A stretch of DNA of 64,000 bases from PALSA-1004 sp963804885 (GCA_963804885.1 CAWDSF010000021.1:434001-498000), one strand, 5' to 3'; shown: positions 1 to 10,716, counted from the first letter of the stretch. Notes: generated by a model not told the origin, from the sequence alone. A program made the numbers and translations.

Positions 1-312
1 TATTCGGCGACCGGCAGCTCATGCAGCACCGCCGCGCAGATCGCGGTGCCGCGCGCCTGGCCGAGCAGCAGAGTCGATTGCGGATTGATGTTGACGAACA
101 CTTTTTCGATCGCGACCTGGTCGGGCGCGATGCTCGGCGATGACTTCGCGCAATCCTTCGAGGATGGATTTCAGCCGCTACGGCGAGATTGCCCGCCGCG
201 GGCGTCGATGCAACCGCTGGTCACGTAGACGAGTTGTCGACCCGATTTTGTCGATCACTCCGAACCCGGTGATGCGCAAGCCCGGGATCGATGCCGAGCA
301 GCGTATGCGGAT
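1..312 (-). CDS. ruvC: RuvC Holliday junction endonuclease, 5' part, frameshifted, cut by window edge
   Basis: RuvC cleaves Holliday junctions as the nuclease partner of RuvAB. Reading the minus strand, the N-terminus shows GIDPG (the first catalytic aspartate) followed, after a one-base frame change near position 285, by LRITGFGVID. Further in, another frame reads VAIEKVFVNINPQST and LLLGQARGTAICAA, the conserved block holding the second acidic residue. At least two indels are therefore needed to read one protein. No ATG or GTG fits cleanly at the expected start near 312, so the start is unresolved. It lies 40 bases downstream of yebC on the same strand, a usual ruvC neighbour. Family assignment is firm; the break points look like sequence errors. 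Confidence 0.85.
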
Positions 313-352
313 GGCGTGCCAGCGGTAGACGCTGGACGGGCGATGCGTCCAG

Positions 353-1084
353 TCACGGAATATCCAGCACCGCGTTCGTGTAGACCTCCTGGACATCGTC
401 GAGCGCTTCCAGCGCGTCGATGAGTTTCTGCATCTTGACCGCCTCATCGCCCTTCAGCTCGATTTCGGTGGCCGGCTTCATCGACGACGTCGGCGAGCTC
501 GGACTTGAAGCCGGCTTTTTCGAGCGCGCTTTTTACCTTCGAAAAATCGGGCGCCGCGGTGATGACTTCGATGACTGCCGTCGTCGTTGGTGACGACGTC
601 CTCGGCGCCGGCCTCGAGCGCGGCTTCCATCAACTTGTCTTCGTTGGTGCCCGGCGCGAACACGAGCTGGCCGCAGTGCTTGAACAGAAACGCGACCGAG
701 CCGTCGGTGCCGAGGTTGCCGCCGTACTTGGTGAACGCGTGCCGCACGTCCGCCACGGTGCGCGTCTTGTTGTCGGTCATGCAATCGACGATCACCGCGG
801 CGCCGGCGATGCCGTAGCCTTCGTAGCGGATTTCCTCGTAGTTCACGCCTTCGAGCTCGCCGGTGCCGCGCTTGATCGCGCGCTCGACGTTGTCCTTCGG
901 CATGTTGTTCTCGTACGCCTTGTCGACCGCGAGGCGCAGACGCGGGTTCGATGCCGGGATCGCCGCCGCCCATGCGCGCGGCGACGGTGATTTCCTTGAT
1001 CAGGCGGGTGAAGATCTTGCCGCGCTTGGCATCCTGGCGGCCTTTGCGGTGCTGGATGTTCGCCCATTTGCTATGACCTGCCAT
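353..1084 (-). CDS. yebC: YebC/PmpR family transcriptional regulator or translation factor, frameshifted
   Basis: The start ATG at 1084 opens MAGHSKWANIQHRKGRQD, the family signature. The frame changes near 960 and continues as PKDNVERAIKRGTGEL and TVADVRHAFTKYGGNLG, then changes again near 580 and 480 before ending in EALDDVQEVYTNAVLDIP at 353. The rebuilt length of about 241 residues matches the family. YebC proteins are cytosolic; some act as DNA-binding regulators and recent work on the family links them to easing ribosome stalling. Which role applies here cannot be told. Its position directly before ruvC is the common arrangement. Three separate indels in such a conserved gene suggest sequence error. 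Confidence 0.9.
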
Positions 1085-1167
1085 GGTGCCCTCGGATCGT
1101 TTGCCAGCGGTATTCCGGCGGGTTGTCCACCGCGCCGACAATGGTTGCCGGAGCGCAAGTATTGCGC

Positions 1168-1176
1168 TGATATAAT
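1168..1176 (+). promoter_or_regulatory. Extended -10 promoter element upstream of the HerA-like gene
   Basis: TGATATAAT at 1168-1176 is a perfect -10 hexamer preceded by the TG of an extended -10 promoter, 34 bases before the ATG at 1210. No good -35 hexamer is found at 16-18 bases, which extended -10 promoters tolerate. It lies between the divergent yebC and the HerA-like gene. Confidence 0.5.
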
Positions 1177-1209
1177 TGAAATTTTAGCACAGCGCTTCGC
1201 GGGAGCCTT

Positions 1210-2735
1210 ATGACCGAACCATTATCAATCGCCAAATCCAAGGACGACATCGCGCTGTTGCCAGCACTCGCGAACCGGCACGGCCTGATCACCGGCGCGA
1301 CCGGCACCGGCAAGACCGTGACCCTGCAGGTGATGGCCGAACGTTTTTCGGCGATCGGCGTGCCGGTCTTCATGGCCGACGTCAAAGGCGATCTGGCGGG
1401 ACTTGCCGCCGCGGGCGCCGCTTCGCCGAAAATGCAGGAACGCCTTGCCGCGCTCAAAATTGCAGCGCCGCAGTGGGCCGCGTGCCCCGTCATGTTCTGG
1501 GACGTGTTCGGCAAAGCCGGCCACCCGGTGCGCGCGACTATCTCGGACATGGGACCGCTGCTGCTCGGGCGGCTGCTCAACCTGAACGATACCCAGCAAG
1601 GCGTGTTGACGCTCGTGTTCAAGATCGCCGACGACAACGGGCTGCTGCTGCTCGACGTCAAGGACCTGCGCGCGATGCTGCAACACGTCGGCGACAACGC
1701 CTCGCAGTTCACCACTGAATACGGCAATGTGTCCGCCGCGTCGATCGGCGCCATTCAGCGCGGCCTTGCTCGAAATCGAGCAGCAGGGCGGCGATCGAGT
1801 TCTTCGGCGAGCCCATGCTCGATATAGACGACCTGCTGCAAACGGGCAGCGCCGGCCGCGGTGTCGTCAACATCCTCGCCGCCGACAAGCTCATGAATTC
1901 GCCCAAGCTTTATTCGACGTTTCTGCTGTGGATGCTGTCCGAACTCTTCGAGCATCTGCCCGAAGTCGGCGATCCCGAGAAACCCAAACTCGTGTTCTTC
2001 TTCGACGAAGCCCATCTGCTGTTCAACGATGCGCCCAAGGCGCTGCTCGACAAGATCGAGCAGGTGGTGCGCCTGATCCGCTCCAAAGGCGTCGGCGTTT
2101 ATTTCGTCACCCAGAACCCGCTCGACGTGCCCGAAACCGTGCTCGGCCAGCTCGGCAACCGGGTCCAGCACGCATTGCGCGCGTTCACGCCGCGCGATCA
2201 GAAAGCGGTCAAGGCGGCCGCGCAAACGATGCGCGCGAATCCCGGGATCGACACTGCCACCGCGATTACGGAGCTGGGCGTGGGCGAAGCGTTGATCTCG
2301 CTCCTCGATGAAAAGGGCCGGCCCGCACCGGTCGAACGCGCGTTCATATTGCCGCCGGCCTCGCGCATCGGGCCGCTCAGCGATGCCGAGCGCGCAGCGA
2401 TCATCAAATCATCGGTCATCTTTGGCCACTACGAGCAGACGGTCGATCGCGAATCTGCCTACGAAAAGCTCAAGAGCCGCGTCGCGGCGAAAACCGATCA
2501 GGCCGCCTCCGGCGGCACGGTCGCACCGGGCGCACCCCCGCCTGCGTCCGGAGGTGGACTGTTCGGCACGCTAAGCGAAGTGCTGCTCGGTAAAACCGGC
2601 CCGCGCGGCGGTCACACGCCGGGCATACTCGACGCCGCCGCCAAGAGCGCGGCACGCACGATGGGCTCACAGGTCGGACGTGAAATCATTCGTGGAGTGC
2701 TTGGCAGCATCCTGGGCGGCGGGCGAAAACGTTGA
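1210..2735 (+). CDS. HerA-like P-loop ATPase (DUF853 family), two one-base frameshifts
   Basis: The N-terminus carries a Walker A motif, GATGTGKTVTLQ, at residues 29-40, and the Walker B region reads KLVFFFDEAHLLF in the middle of the protein. The C-terminus is Gly/Ala/Arg-rich and ends SILGGGRKR. This is the DUF853 group of HerA-like ATPases, about 500 residues, whose cellular role is not established; relatives translocate DNA. The frame changes twice, near 1762 and near 1800. Removing one base at each site restores RGLLEIEQQGGDRFFGEPM, so the two halves are one gene. The last 27 bases are part of a 122-bp tandem duplication. Confidence 0.85.
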
Positions 2736-2970
2736 GGGTTGCGGAATCTAAGCCCAGGATGCGCGCCATCTCCACGGTCGCATCCCCGCCCGCGAGCGGG
2801 CAGGGCCCCTGCTCCGCGCTTCAATGTCGTATCCTGGGTGGCGGGCGAAAACGTTGAGGGTTGCGGAATCTAATCCCAGGATGCGCGCCATCTCCACGGT
2901 CGCATCCCCGCCCGCGAGCGGGCAGGGCCCCTGCTCCGCGCTTCACTGTCGTATCCTCGGCGGCGGCCGC
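2709..2970. repeat. 122-bp direct tandem repeat, two full copies plus a third partial copy
   Basis: Copy 1 starts at 2709, copy 2 at 2831, and a third start (ATCCTCGGCGGCGG) at 2953, so the period is exactly 122 bases. The two full copies differ at only a few positions, for example TAAGCCC against TAATCCC. Copy 1 contains the last codons and stop of the HerA-like gene; the second copy is non-coding and leads into the EamA gene. A short GCCCG/CGGGC inverted repeat sits in each unit. This is a local duplication; no transposon ends are visible. Confidence 0.9.
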
Positions 2971-2978
2971 CGCCGCTG

Positions 2979-3902
2979 ATGTCCGCGACAGGTTCTGCGC
3001 GCCGGCGCCTGCTATGGGGGCCGCTGCTGGTCGTGATCGCCGCGACCGGCTTCTCGTTCAAGGCGATCTTCATCAAGATCCTCTACGCGGAATTTCCGGT
3101 CGACCCGGAAACCCTGCTCGCCTTGCGCATGCTCTTTTCGCTGCCGTTTTTTCTGCTGATGACCGCGCTGTCGCGCGACAGCGCGCGCCAGATGGCAAGG
3201 CGCGACTGGCTCATGCTGGTCGCGATGGGTTTCATCGGCTATTACCTGTCGAGCTATCTCGACTTCCTCGGCCTGCAGTATATTTCGGCCGGCCTTGAGC
3301 GGCTGATCCTGTTTCTGCAGCCGACCATGGTCGTGCTGCTGTCGGCACTGTTTTTCAAAACCGCGATTCGCCGCCACCACGCGATTTCGCTCGGCTTGAG
3401 CTACACGGGTATCGCGCTCGTCTTCGCCGCGAACATGCAGGTCGCGAGCGACCCGCGCGCGATCCTGCTGGGCGGCGGTCTCGTGCTGTTGAGCGCGCTG
3501 TGTTACGCGTTTTACATGATAGGCAGCGGCCGCGTCATTCCGCGCGTCGGCGCCGCGCGCTTCACGGGTTATGCCTCGAGCGCCGCATGCGGCTTCGCCA
3601 TCGGCCAGTTTTTCCTCATGCATGGCGTCGCCGCTCTCGACCAGCCGGCGAAGGTTTACTGGCTGTGCGTCGCGATGGCGATGATATCGACGGTGATGCC
3701 GATCTGGCTGATGGCGGAGGGTATCAAGCGCATCGGCGCCAACCAGGTCGCCATGATCTCGGCGATCGGCCCCGTGCTGACCATATTTTTTGGCTGGTCG
3801 ATCCTCGGCGAGACGATCACGCCGGTGCAAATCTTCGGCGCCGCCCTGGTGCTCGCAGGCGTGCTCCTGGTCAGCCTGAAAGCCGAGGCGGCCGCCCGCT
3901 AA
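2979..3902 (+). CDS. EamA/DMT-family membrane transporter
   Basis: This 307-residue protein has about ten hydrophobic segments in two halves, the layout of drug/metabolite transporters of the EamA family. The first membrane segment is preceded by SARRRLLWG, and the protein ends with a last helix followed by KAEAAAR. Members export amino acids, metabolites or drugs; the substrate cannot be read from sequence. The start ATG at 2979 follows the third partial copy of the 122-bp repeat, and no clear ribosome binding site is seen. The stop overlaps the stop of the convergent cupin gene by three bases, so there is no room for a terminator between them. Confidence 0.85.
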   Translation: MSATGSARRRLLWGPLLVVIAATGFSFKAIFIKILYAEFPVDPETLLALRMLFSLPFFLLMTALSRDSARQMARRDWLMLVAMGFIGYYLSSYLDFLGLQYISAGLERLILFLQPTMVVLLSALFFKTAIRRHHAISLGLSYTGIALVFAANMQVASDPRAILLGGGLVLLSALCYAFYMIGSGRVIPRVGAARFTGYASSAACGFAIGQFFLMHGVAALDQPAKVYWLCVAMAMISTVMPIWLMAEGIKRIGANQVAMISAIGPVLTIFFGWSILGETITPVQIFGAALVLAGVLLVSLKAEAAAR

Positions 3903-4381
3903 TAAGGCGTGCCGTCCTTGCGCGTGAATTGCCAGCCGCGTCCCAGAGCCAGCGCCACCAAGTCGTCGTCGGGATAAGTTGCGCCGTCGCCCGCAATACG
4001 GTCGCCCACTTCCAGATAAACCGCGTCCCGCGGCGAGCGATTGACGAGATGGTGGCCGTCCGCCTTGCCCGCCGGGAAACCCGCGCACATGCCGGGACCC
4101 AGCACTTGTTCGCCCCGCTCGGTTAGCAGCACGACTTCGCCGCTGACGATGTAAACGAACTCGTCCTGCTTCGCGTGCCAGTGCCGCAGCGCGGAGGCGG
4201 CCCCCGGCTTGAGCGTGGTCAGATTGACGCCGAAGTTATTGAGCCCCAGCGCGTCGCCCAGACGTTGCTTGGACCGCCCGGCGACGCGCGGCTTGAAAGA
4301 CGCCGGGTAATTGGACCCGTGCGTTGGCTCTACGGTCATGGGATCGAGCGCAGGTAGCGTGAGCCGAGCGGGATAAGTCAT
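3899..4381 (-). CDS. Cupin-domain protein
   Basis: A small cupin of 160 residues read from ATG 4381. The cupin core is visible: LRHWHAKQDEFVYIVSGEVVL matches cupin motif 1 (two metal-ligand histidines and a glutamate), and PAGKADGHHLVNRS matches motif 2 with its histidine. Such proteins are mostly beta-barrel metal enzymes or sugar/acid-binding proteins, and the substrate is unknown. An upstream in-frame extension to 4450 is possible but would read through the palindrome at 4419-4439, so the ATG at 4381 is preferred. It is divergent from the arginase gene, and the two may share control. Confidence 0.8.
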   Translation of the reverse strand: MTYPARLTLPALDPMTVEPTHGSNYPASFKPRVAGRSKQRLGDALGLNNFGVNLTTLKPGAASALRHWHAKQDEFVYIVSGEVVLLTERGEQVLGPGMCAGFPAGKADGHHLVNRSPRDAVYLEVGDRIAGDGATYPDDDLVALALGRGWQFTRKDGTPY

Positions 4382-4409
4382 GGGCGGCATTCGAATGGGA
4401 ACGAACGCT

Positions 4410-4439
4410 ATTGTATTATTCACGCGACAGGCGCGTGAA
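4410..4439 (-). promoter_or_regulatory. Operator-like palindrome overlapping the putative cupin promoter
   Basis: Positions 4419-4426 read TTCACGCG and 4432-4439 read CGCGTGAA, a perfect 8-bp inverted repeat with a 5-base spacer. On the minus strand, TACAAT at 4415-4410 is a good -10 hexamer, and TTCACG at 4439-4434, inside the palindrome, lies 18 bases upstream as a possible -35. A regulator bound here would block the cupin promoter. No regulator gene is adjacent. Confidence 0.5.
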
Positions 4440-4553
4440 CGGCGCGGCAAATATTATCCGCGGTGCGGGACTTTTCGCCGCGCCGCCGGTATATTGACTC
4501 GCGTGCGCTACCTTCATCGAACAGCCGGAGACGATTTCCGGTGAACGAATCGC

Positions 4554-4594
4554 GGCATGGCTGCTCTAAGAGAGCACTTTCACTAAGCCATGCC
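4554..4594 (+). promoter_or_regulatory. Nested stem-loop ending 3 bases before the arginase ATG
   Basis: GGCATGGCT at 4554-4562 pairs perfectly with AGCCATGCC at 4586-4594. Inside it, TGCTCT at 4562-4567 pairs with AGAGCA at 4571-4576 around an AAG loop. The 3' arm stops three bases before ATG 4598 and covers the place where a ribosome binding site should be; no purine-rich site is seen there. It could hide the start site in the mRNA, or it could lie inside the coding sequence if translation starts at GTG 4541, which has GGAG 10 bases upstream. Confidence 0.5.
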
Positions 4595-4597
4595 ACG

Positions 4598-5507
4598 ATG
4601 AAGCAGCCGCACCAACCAAGGATAGAAATCATCGGCGCCGCCAGCGGTCATGGCGCGCCCGATCCGCGTTGCGCGGACGCGCCCGCGGCGTTGCGCGCGG
4701 CGGGATTGCTGCCGCGCCTGCGCGCGGCCGGCATTATCGCGACCTGGCGCGCCACCGTACGGCCTTCGCCTGCCCATTCGCGGTTGCCATTGACGGCGGT
4801 TGCGCAGGTCTGCCGCGATCTCGCGCGCCATGCCGAAGCGGCGGTAGCGCGCGGCAGCTTGCCGCTGGTACTGGGCGGCGACCACTCGTGCGCGATCGGC
4901 ACTTGGAAAGGGATCGCGAAAGCTACGTCCGGACCCTTGGGCCTGATCTGGATCGATGCGCACATGGACGCGCATACGCCGCAGACCACCGAAAGCGGCC
5001 GGCTGCACGGCATGCCGCTCGCGGCCCTGCTAGGCCATGGCGACGAGACGTTGACCGGCATCGCGAGCGGGGCGCGGCTCGACCCCCGGCATGTGTGCCT
5101 GATCGGCGTCCGCAGTTTTGAAGCAGGCGAGGCGGCGCTTTTGCGCCGGCTCGGCGTGCGTATTTTCCCGATGCGCGAAGTCCGACAACGCGGGTTTGAC
5201 GCCACCTTGCGCGAAGCCCGCGAAATCGCGTGCGCCGGGTACTGCGGGCTATGGGATTTCGGTCGATCTCGATGCGATCGATCCTGGCGAAGCCCCCGGC
5301 GTCGGCTCGCCAGTACGCGGCGGATTAAGCGGGAAGGACGTCGTCAATTCGCTCGCGTGTCATGCCGGCGACACGGCGTTGCGCGGCCTCGAGATCGTCG
5401 AATACAACCCGCATCTGGATCGCGACGCCCAAACGATTGCTCTGGTTCCGGCGATCGCCGAAGCGCTACTCGCGCCGCAGCGCGCGTTCGAATTCGCGCG
5501 GCCCTGA
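4598..5507 (+). CDS. Arginase/agmatinase-family ureohydrolase, one frameshift
   Basis: The three manganese-binding motifs of the ureohydrolase family are present in order: GGDHS, DAHMDAH and, after a frame change near 5250, SVDLDAIDP. The stretch TTESGRLHGMPLAALLG after the second motif resembles true arginases (hydrolysis of arginine to ornithine and urea) more than agmatinases, but substrate choice is an inference. About 300 residues once the frame is repaired, the usual length. Two starts are possible: ATG 4598, which sits just behind a stem-loop, or GTG 4541, which adds 19 residues and has a better-placed GGAG. The gene is divergent from a cupin gene. Confidence 0.85.
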
Positions 5508-5550
5508 TCGGCTGCGCCGCAGCACCACCGCTGCATTAGCAGCCGCCGTA

Positions 5551-6690
5551 TTACCAACCACTAAATCGCGGCCATACCGCGGTCACCTGAGCATCGCCGG
5601 CGACGACATGGTAGCGGTCGTGCTGGGCGGCAGTGGCACAGGCATGGTTGGGTAGAACGCGCAGCAGCGTGCCGACGGGATAGCGTGCCGCGTCGAGCGT
5701 ACCTCCGCCGCGGTGGCCGACGATGCCGTGCTCCTGGTTGGTCGACACGACCAGTAAATCATCGAGCGGCGCGCCGGCGAGATCGCACACGACGCCATAA
5801 CCCTGGTCGGTTTTCTGGGCGGCGGTGCCGCGGTCGCGTGACATCGCCATCCAGCCGGCATCGGTGATGATCCAGCCCTTGTCCGGCTGATGTCCAATCA
5901 CCGTCGCGAGCACCGACACGGCGATATCGTCCACCTTGCACACGTTGAGGCCCGCCATGACCAGGTCGAAAAACATATAAACGCCCGCGCGCACTTCGGT
6001 GACGCCAGTCAGGTCTTCGCTGTACGTCGCCGTCGGGGTCGAGCCGACACTCACGATCGGACAGGGCAAGCCGGCCGCGCGCAAGCGTGACGCACACCGC
6101 GCCACGGCATCGCGTTCGCGCACGGCCATCGCGCGGATTTTTTCCACGGTATCGCAGTTGTACGAGTCGCCCGCATGAGTCATGATGCCGCGCAACTGCG
6201 TGCCGCCGCCCTCGAGGATGCGGCCGATGTCGAGCAGCACGGCGTCGTCGGGTTTGACGCCGGAGCGATGACCGTCGCTGTCGATCTCGATCAACGCGGG
6301 GAATTTGATTCCAAGGGCGACTCCGCGCGCGGCGACGATCCGCGCGGATTCCACGTTGTCGAGAATGATCGTGATATCGGCGCCCCGCCGTTTCAAAGCC
6401 GCGACGTGATCGAGCTTGTTCGGTGTGATGCCGACCGCGTACAGAATATCGGTGATGCCGTGCGCGAAAAACTGCTCCGCTTCCTTCAGCGTCGAAACCG
6501 TGATGCCGCCCGGCTGGCCGGCAAGCGCCAGGCGCGCGACGTCGTAGCTCTTGGCTGTCTTGACGTGTGGCCGCAGCCCCACCTTGAGCTTGGCGAGGTG
6601 ATCGCGCATGCGCGCGATGTTGCGCTCGAGCTTGCCGCGCTCGAGCACGAGACATGGCGTTTCGAGCTGATTGAGCGTGTCGGTGCCCAT
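5551..6690 (-). CDS. D-threonine aldolase / zinc-dependent D-serine dehydratase-like PLP enzyme
   Basis: A 379-residue fold-type III PLP enzyme of the DSD1/D-threonine aldolase group. The N-terminal alanine-racemase-like barrel contains RPHVKTAKS, where the lysine is the expected PLP Schiff base. The C-terminal domain contains PNHACATAAQHD, matching the His-x-Cys zinc site of eukaryotic-type D-serine dehydratase. It should act on D-amino acids with a beta-hydroxyl group (D-serine, D-threonine or 3-hydroxyaspartate). Which one is not decidable here. ATG 6690 is chosen; a TTG at 6699 would overlap the stop of ychF, which lies directly upstream on the same strand and is probably co-transcribed. 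Confidence 0.8.
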   Translation of the reverse strand: MGTDTLNQLETPCLVLERGKLERNIARMRDHLAKLKVGLRPHVKTAKSYDVARLALAGQPGGITVSTLKEAEQFFAHGITDILYAVGITPNKLDHVAALKRRGADITIILDNVESARIVAARGVALGIKFPALIEIDSDGHRSGVKPDDAVLLDIGRILEGGGTQLRGIMTHAGDSYNCDTVEKIRAMAVRERDAVARCASRLRAAGLPCPIVSVGSTPTATYSEDLTGVTEVRAGVYMFFDLVMAGLNVCKVDDIAVSVLATVIGHQPDKGWIITDAGWMAMSRDRGTAAQKTDQGYGVVCDLAGAPLDDLLVVSTNQEHGIVGHRGGGTLDAARYPVGTLLRVLPNHACATAAQHDRYHVVAGDAQVTAVWPRFSGW

Positions 6691-6695
6691 GTCCG

Positions 6696-7787
<1,092 letters not shown>

Positions 7788-7847
7788 GATGTCCGCTGTA
7801 AGAGTGAAGAGCACGCCGCGCGGCCACGTAAGCCGCGGACCGCTCGA

Positions 7848-8651
7848 TTATTTCTGGTCCGGCAAAAACTTCTTGAACAGCGACTTTAAGCCGCCTTTTT
7901 TCTCCGCTGCGGCGGCCGCCGGTTCGGCGGGCGTGGTGGCAACCGCGGCTGCCGCTGGCGCGGGTGTTGCGGGCGTGGCGGACACCGGCGCCGGCGTGAC
8001 TGTCGCCGGCTTCGCGGGCTTTTCCGCCGCGCGCGCTTTTTCCGGCGGTCCCTTGTCCGCCGGCGTTTTCTCCACTGCCTTCGGCGGTTTTTCCGCCGTG
8101 TGCAATTTGAGCATCGCGTTTTGCAGGTCGCCTTCCACGATGAGCGGCAAGACGTCGAGCGCGCGCGCAATTGCGGCATCGATTTCCCCGCGATCGTCCG
8201 CCGACGGCTTGTTCAGCACGTACTCGGTGACGGCGTCGCGCGCGCCGGGATGGCCGACGCCGATGCGCAACCGCCAATAGTCATGCGAGCCGATGCGCGC
8301 GGAAATGTCGCGCAAGCCGTTGTGGCCCGCGATGCCGCCGCCCTGCTTGAGTTTCGCCACCCCCGGCGCGAAATCGAGCTCGTCGTGCAAGACCAGGATT
8401 TCGGCCGGCGCGATCTTGAAAAAGCTCGCGATCATCTGCACCGGGCGCCCGCTCGCATTCATGAAAGTCTGCGGCATCAGCAGCCACACGCCGCTCGGCG
8501 CATGACGGCCGACGAGCGCCTGGAACTTGGCATCCTTGCGCATCGCCGTGCCGGTCTGCGCGGCGAACCGCTCGAGCAGCCAGAAGCCCGCGTTGTGCCG
8601 CGTGCGCTCGTATTTTTCGCCCGGATTGCCGAGCCCGACAATGAGTTTCAT
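7848..8651 (-). CDS. pth: Peptidyl-tRNA hydrolase with long Ala/Pro/Lys-rich C-terminal extension
   Basis: Pth releases peptides from prematurely dropped peptidyl-tRNA. The first 190 residues are a normal Pth: GLGNPGEKYERTRHNAGF holds the catalytic His and Asn, QTFMNASG and HDELDFAPG follow with the catalytic Asp, then GHNGLRDI. Beyond about residue 192 comes an extra 75-residue tail of low complexity (AEKPAKPATVTPAP, repeated Ala/Pro), ending in a basic, amphipathic-looking GGLKSLFKKFLPDQK. Typical bacterial Pth stops near 195 residues. The frame is open and uninterrupted, so the tail is not a frameshift product. It lies after a terminator that follows rplY. Confidence 0.95.
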   Translation of the reverse strand: MKLIVGLGNPGEKYERTRHNAGFWLLERFAAQTGTAMRKDAKFQALVGRHAPSGVWLLMPQTFMNASGRPVQMIASFFKIAPAEILVLHDELDFAPGVAKLKQGGGIAGHNGLRDISARIGSHDYWRLRIGVGHPGARDAVTEYVLNKPSADDRGEIDAAIARALDVLPLIVEGDLQNAMLKLHTAEKPPKAVEKTPADKGPPEKARAAEKPAKPATVTPAPVSATPATPAPAAAAVATTPAEPAAAAAEKKGGLKSLFKKFLPDQK

Positions 8652-8708
8652 GGTGAGGGTTCGCGCCTGGTCGCTGGTCGTGGGTTGAAAGTCCGCACAA
8701 TCGACGCC

Positions 8709-8763
8709 GAAAAAAAACCCGCCATAACCGGTTCGCTTGTCGCAAGCGCCGGCATGGCGGGTT
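8709..8763 (-). terminator. Rho-independent terminator after rplY
   Basis: On the minus strand, AACCCGCCATGCCGG pairs with CCGGTTATGGCGGGTT around a loop that contains its own small CGCTTG/CAAGCG hairpin, and is followed by a run of eight T. It lies 24-78 bases past the rplY stop and ends the prs-rplY transcript before pth. Confidence 0.85.
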
Positions 8764-8786
8764 CCATTTTCGGCAACGGGGCCGGG

Positions 8787-9533
8787 CTATTCCTTCTTGC
8801 CCGCGTCTTTCTTGCCGGCGTCTTTCTTGTCGCCAGCCGCTTCTTTCTTGTCGCCCTTGTCGCCCTTGTCGCCTTCCTTGCCTTCCGCCGCCGCAGCCGC
8901 TTCGGCCGGAGTCTGGGCGGTAATCTCGGTCACCGGTGCCGCAACTTCCTCTTCGATCACCACCACTTTCGGCACGTGGACCGTGACGATCGCGGGATTG
9001 TCCTTCTTGATGCGCGAAATCGGCTCTACTCCCGCCGGCAGCGCGATGTCGTTGATGTGCAGCGAGTGGCCGAGCTCGAGTTTTTCGAGATTGACCTCGA
9101 TGAACTCGGGCAGATGGTCGGGCAGACACTGGATATCGACCTCGTTCATGATGTGGTTGACGACACCGCCGCCGACCTTCACGCCCGGGCAAGTCTCCGC
9201 GTTGATGAAGTGCAGCGGCACTTTCATGTGGATTTTCTTGTTCTTGTCCACGCGCTGAAAGTCCACGTGCAGCACGAGCTGCTTGAACGGATGCATCTGC
9301 ACGTCGCGCAACAGCACCTGCTGCTTCGTGCCCTCGTAAGTCATGTCGAGAATGGACGCGTGGAACGCCTCCATTTTCAGATGCCGGTACAAAGCATGAT
9401 GGTCGAGCTCGACTGCCTGAGCCGTCTTGTCGGCGCCGTAAACGATGCCCGGCACCTTGCCCGCGCCACGCAGACGGCGGCTCGCACCCGTACCCTGCAG
9501 TGTGCGCGGAAACGCAGTAAATTCTATTTTCAT
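8787..9533 (-). CDS. rplY: 50S ribosomal protein L25/general stress protein Ctc
   Basis: This is the long (Ctc-type) form of L25, 248 residues, which binds 5S rRNA. The N-terminal L25 domain begins MKIEFTAFPRTLQGTGASRR and contains VPGIVYG. The TL5-like C-terminal domain contains CLPDHLPEFIEVNLEKLELG. The last 35 residues are a Lys/Asp/Gly-rich tail (repeats of GDK and DAGKK), probably disordered. The ATG at 9533 is chosen because the family starts MKxEF; the upstream in-frame ATGs have no family support. It lies between prs and pth as in most betaproteobacteria. Confidence 0.95.
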   Translation of the reverse strand: MKIEFTAFPRTLQGTGASRRLRGAGKVPGIVYGADKTAQAVELDHHALYRHLKMEAFHASILDMTYEGTKQQVLLRDVQMHPFKQLVLHVDFQRVDKNKKIHMKVPLHFINAETCPGVKVGGGVVNHIMNEVDIQCLPDHLPEFIEVNLEKLELGHSLHINDIALPAGVEPISRIKKDNPAIVTVHVPKVVVIEEEVAAPVTEITAQTPAEAAAAAEGKEGDKGDKGDKKEAAGDKKDAGKKDAGKKE

Positions 9534-9654
9534 TTTAGTCTCCACAAATGAGGTCATCCGCGACCAGACGACCCCGGTTTCAAAAAACGGCGCCCGGCAA
9601 AATGCCGCACACCGCGCCAAAAACTATTCCAACACTCGTCTATTCCACCCGCAT

Positions 9655-10605
<951 letters not shown>

Positions 10606-10641
10606 GGTCGGTTTCCTTATCAAAGCCCTGGCCCGCAAAAA

Positions 10642-10716
10642 TGGCTGGGGAGGTAGGGATCGAACCTACGAATGCCGGAATCAAAATCCGGTGCCTTACC
10701 ACTTGGCGACTCCCCA
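10642..10716 (-). tRNA. tRNA-Gln (anticodon TTG)
   Basis: Read on the minus strand, the acceptor stem TGGGGAG pairs with CTCCCCA, followed by discriminator G and an encoded CCA. The anticodon arm is CCGGA-TTTTGAT-TCCGG, giving anticodon TTG for glutamine. The T arm contains GGTTCGATCC. Total 75 bases. The place between ispE and prs is the usual one for this tRNA in betaproteobacteria. Confidence 0.97.

Noticed and set aside
5508..5550. Terminator between the arginase gene and the D-amino-acid enzyme
   Set aside because: Only a short GCTGC/GCAGC hairpin with no T run is present.
8100..9551. Long plus-strand open frame across pth and rplY
   Set aside because: It runs opposite two well-conserved genes and through their terminator, and has no recognisable motif.
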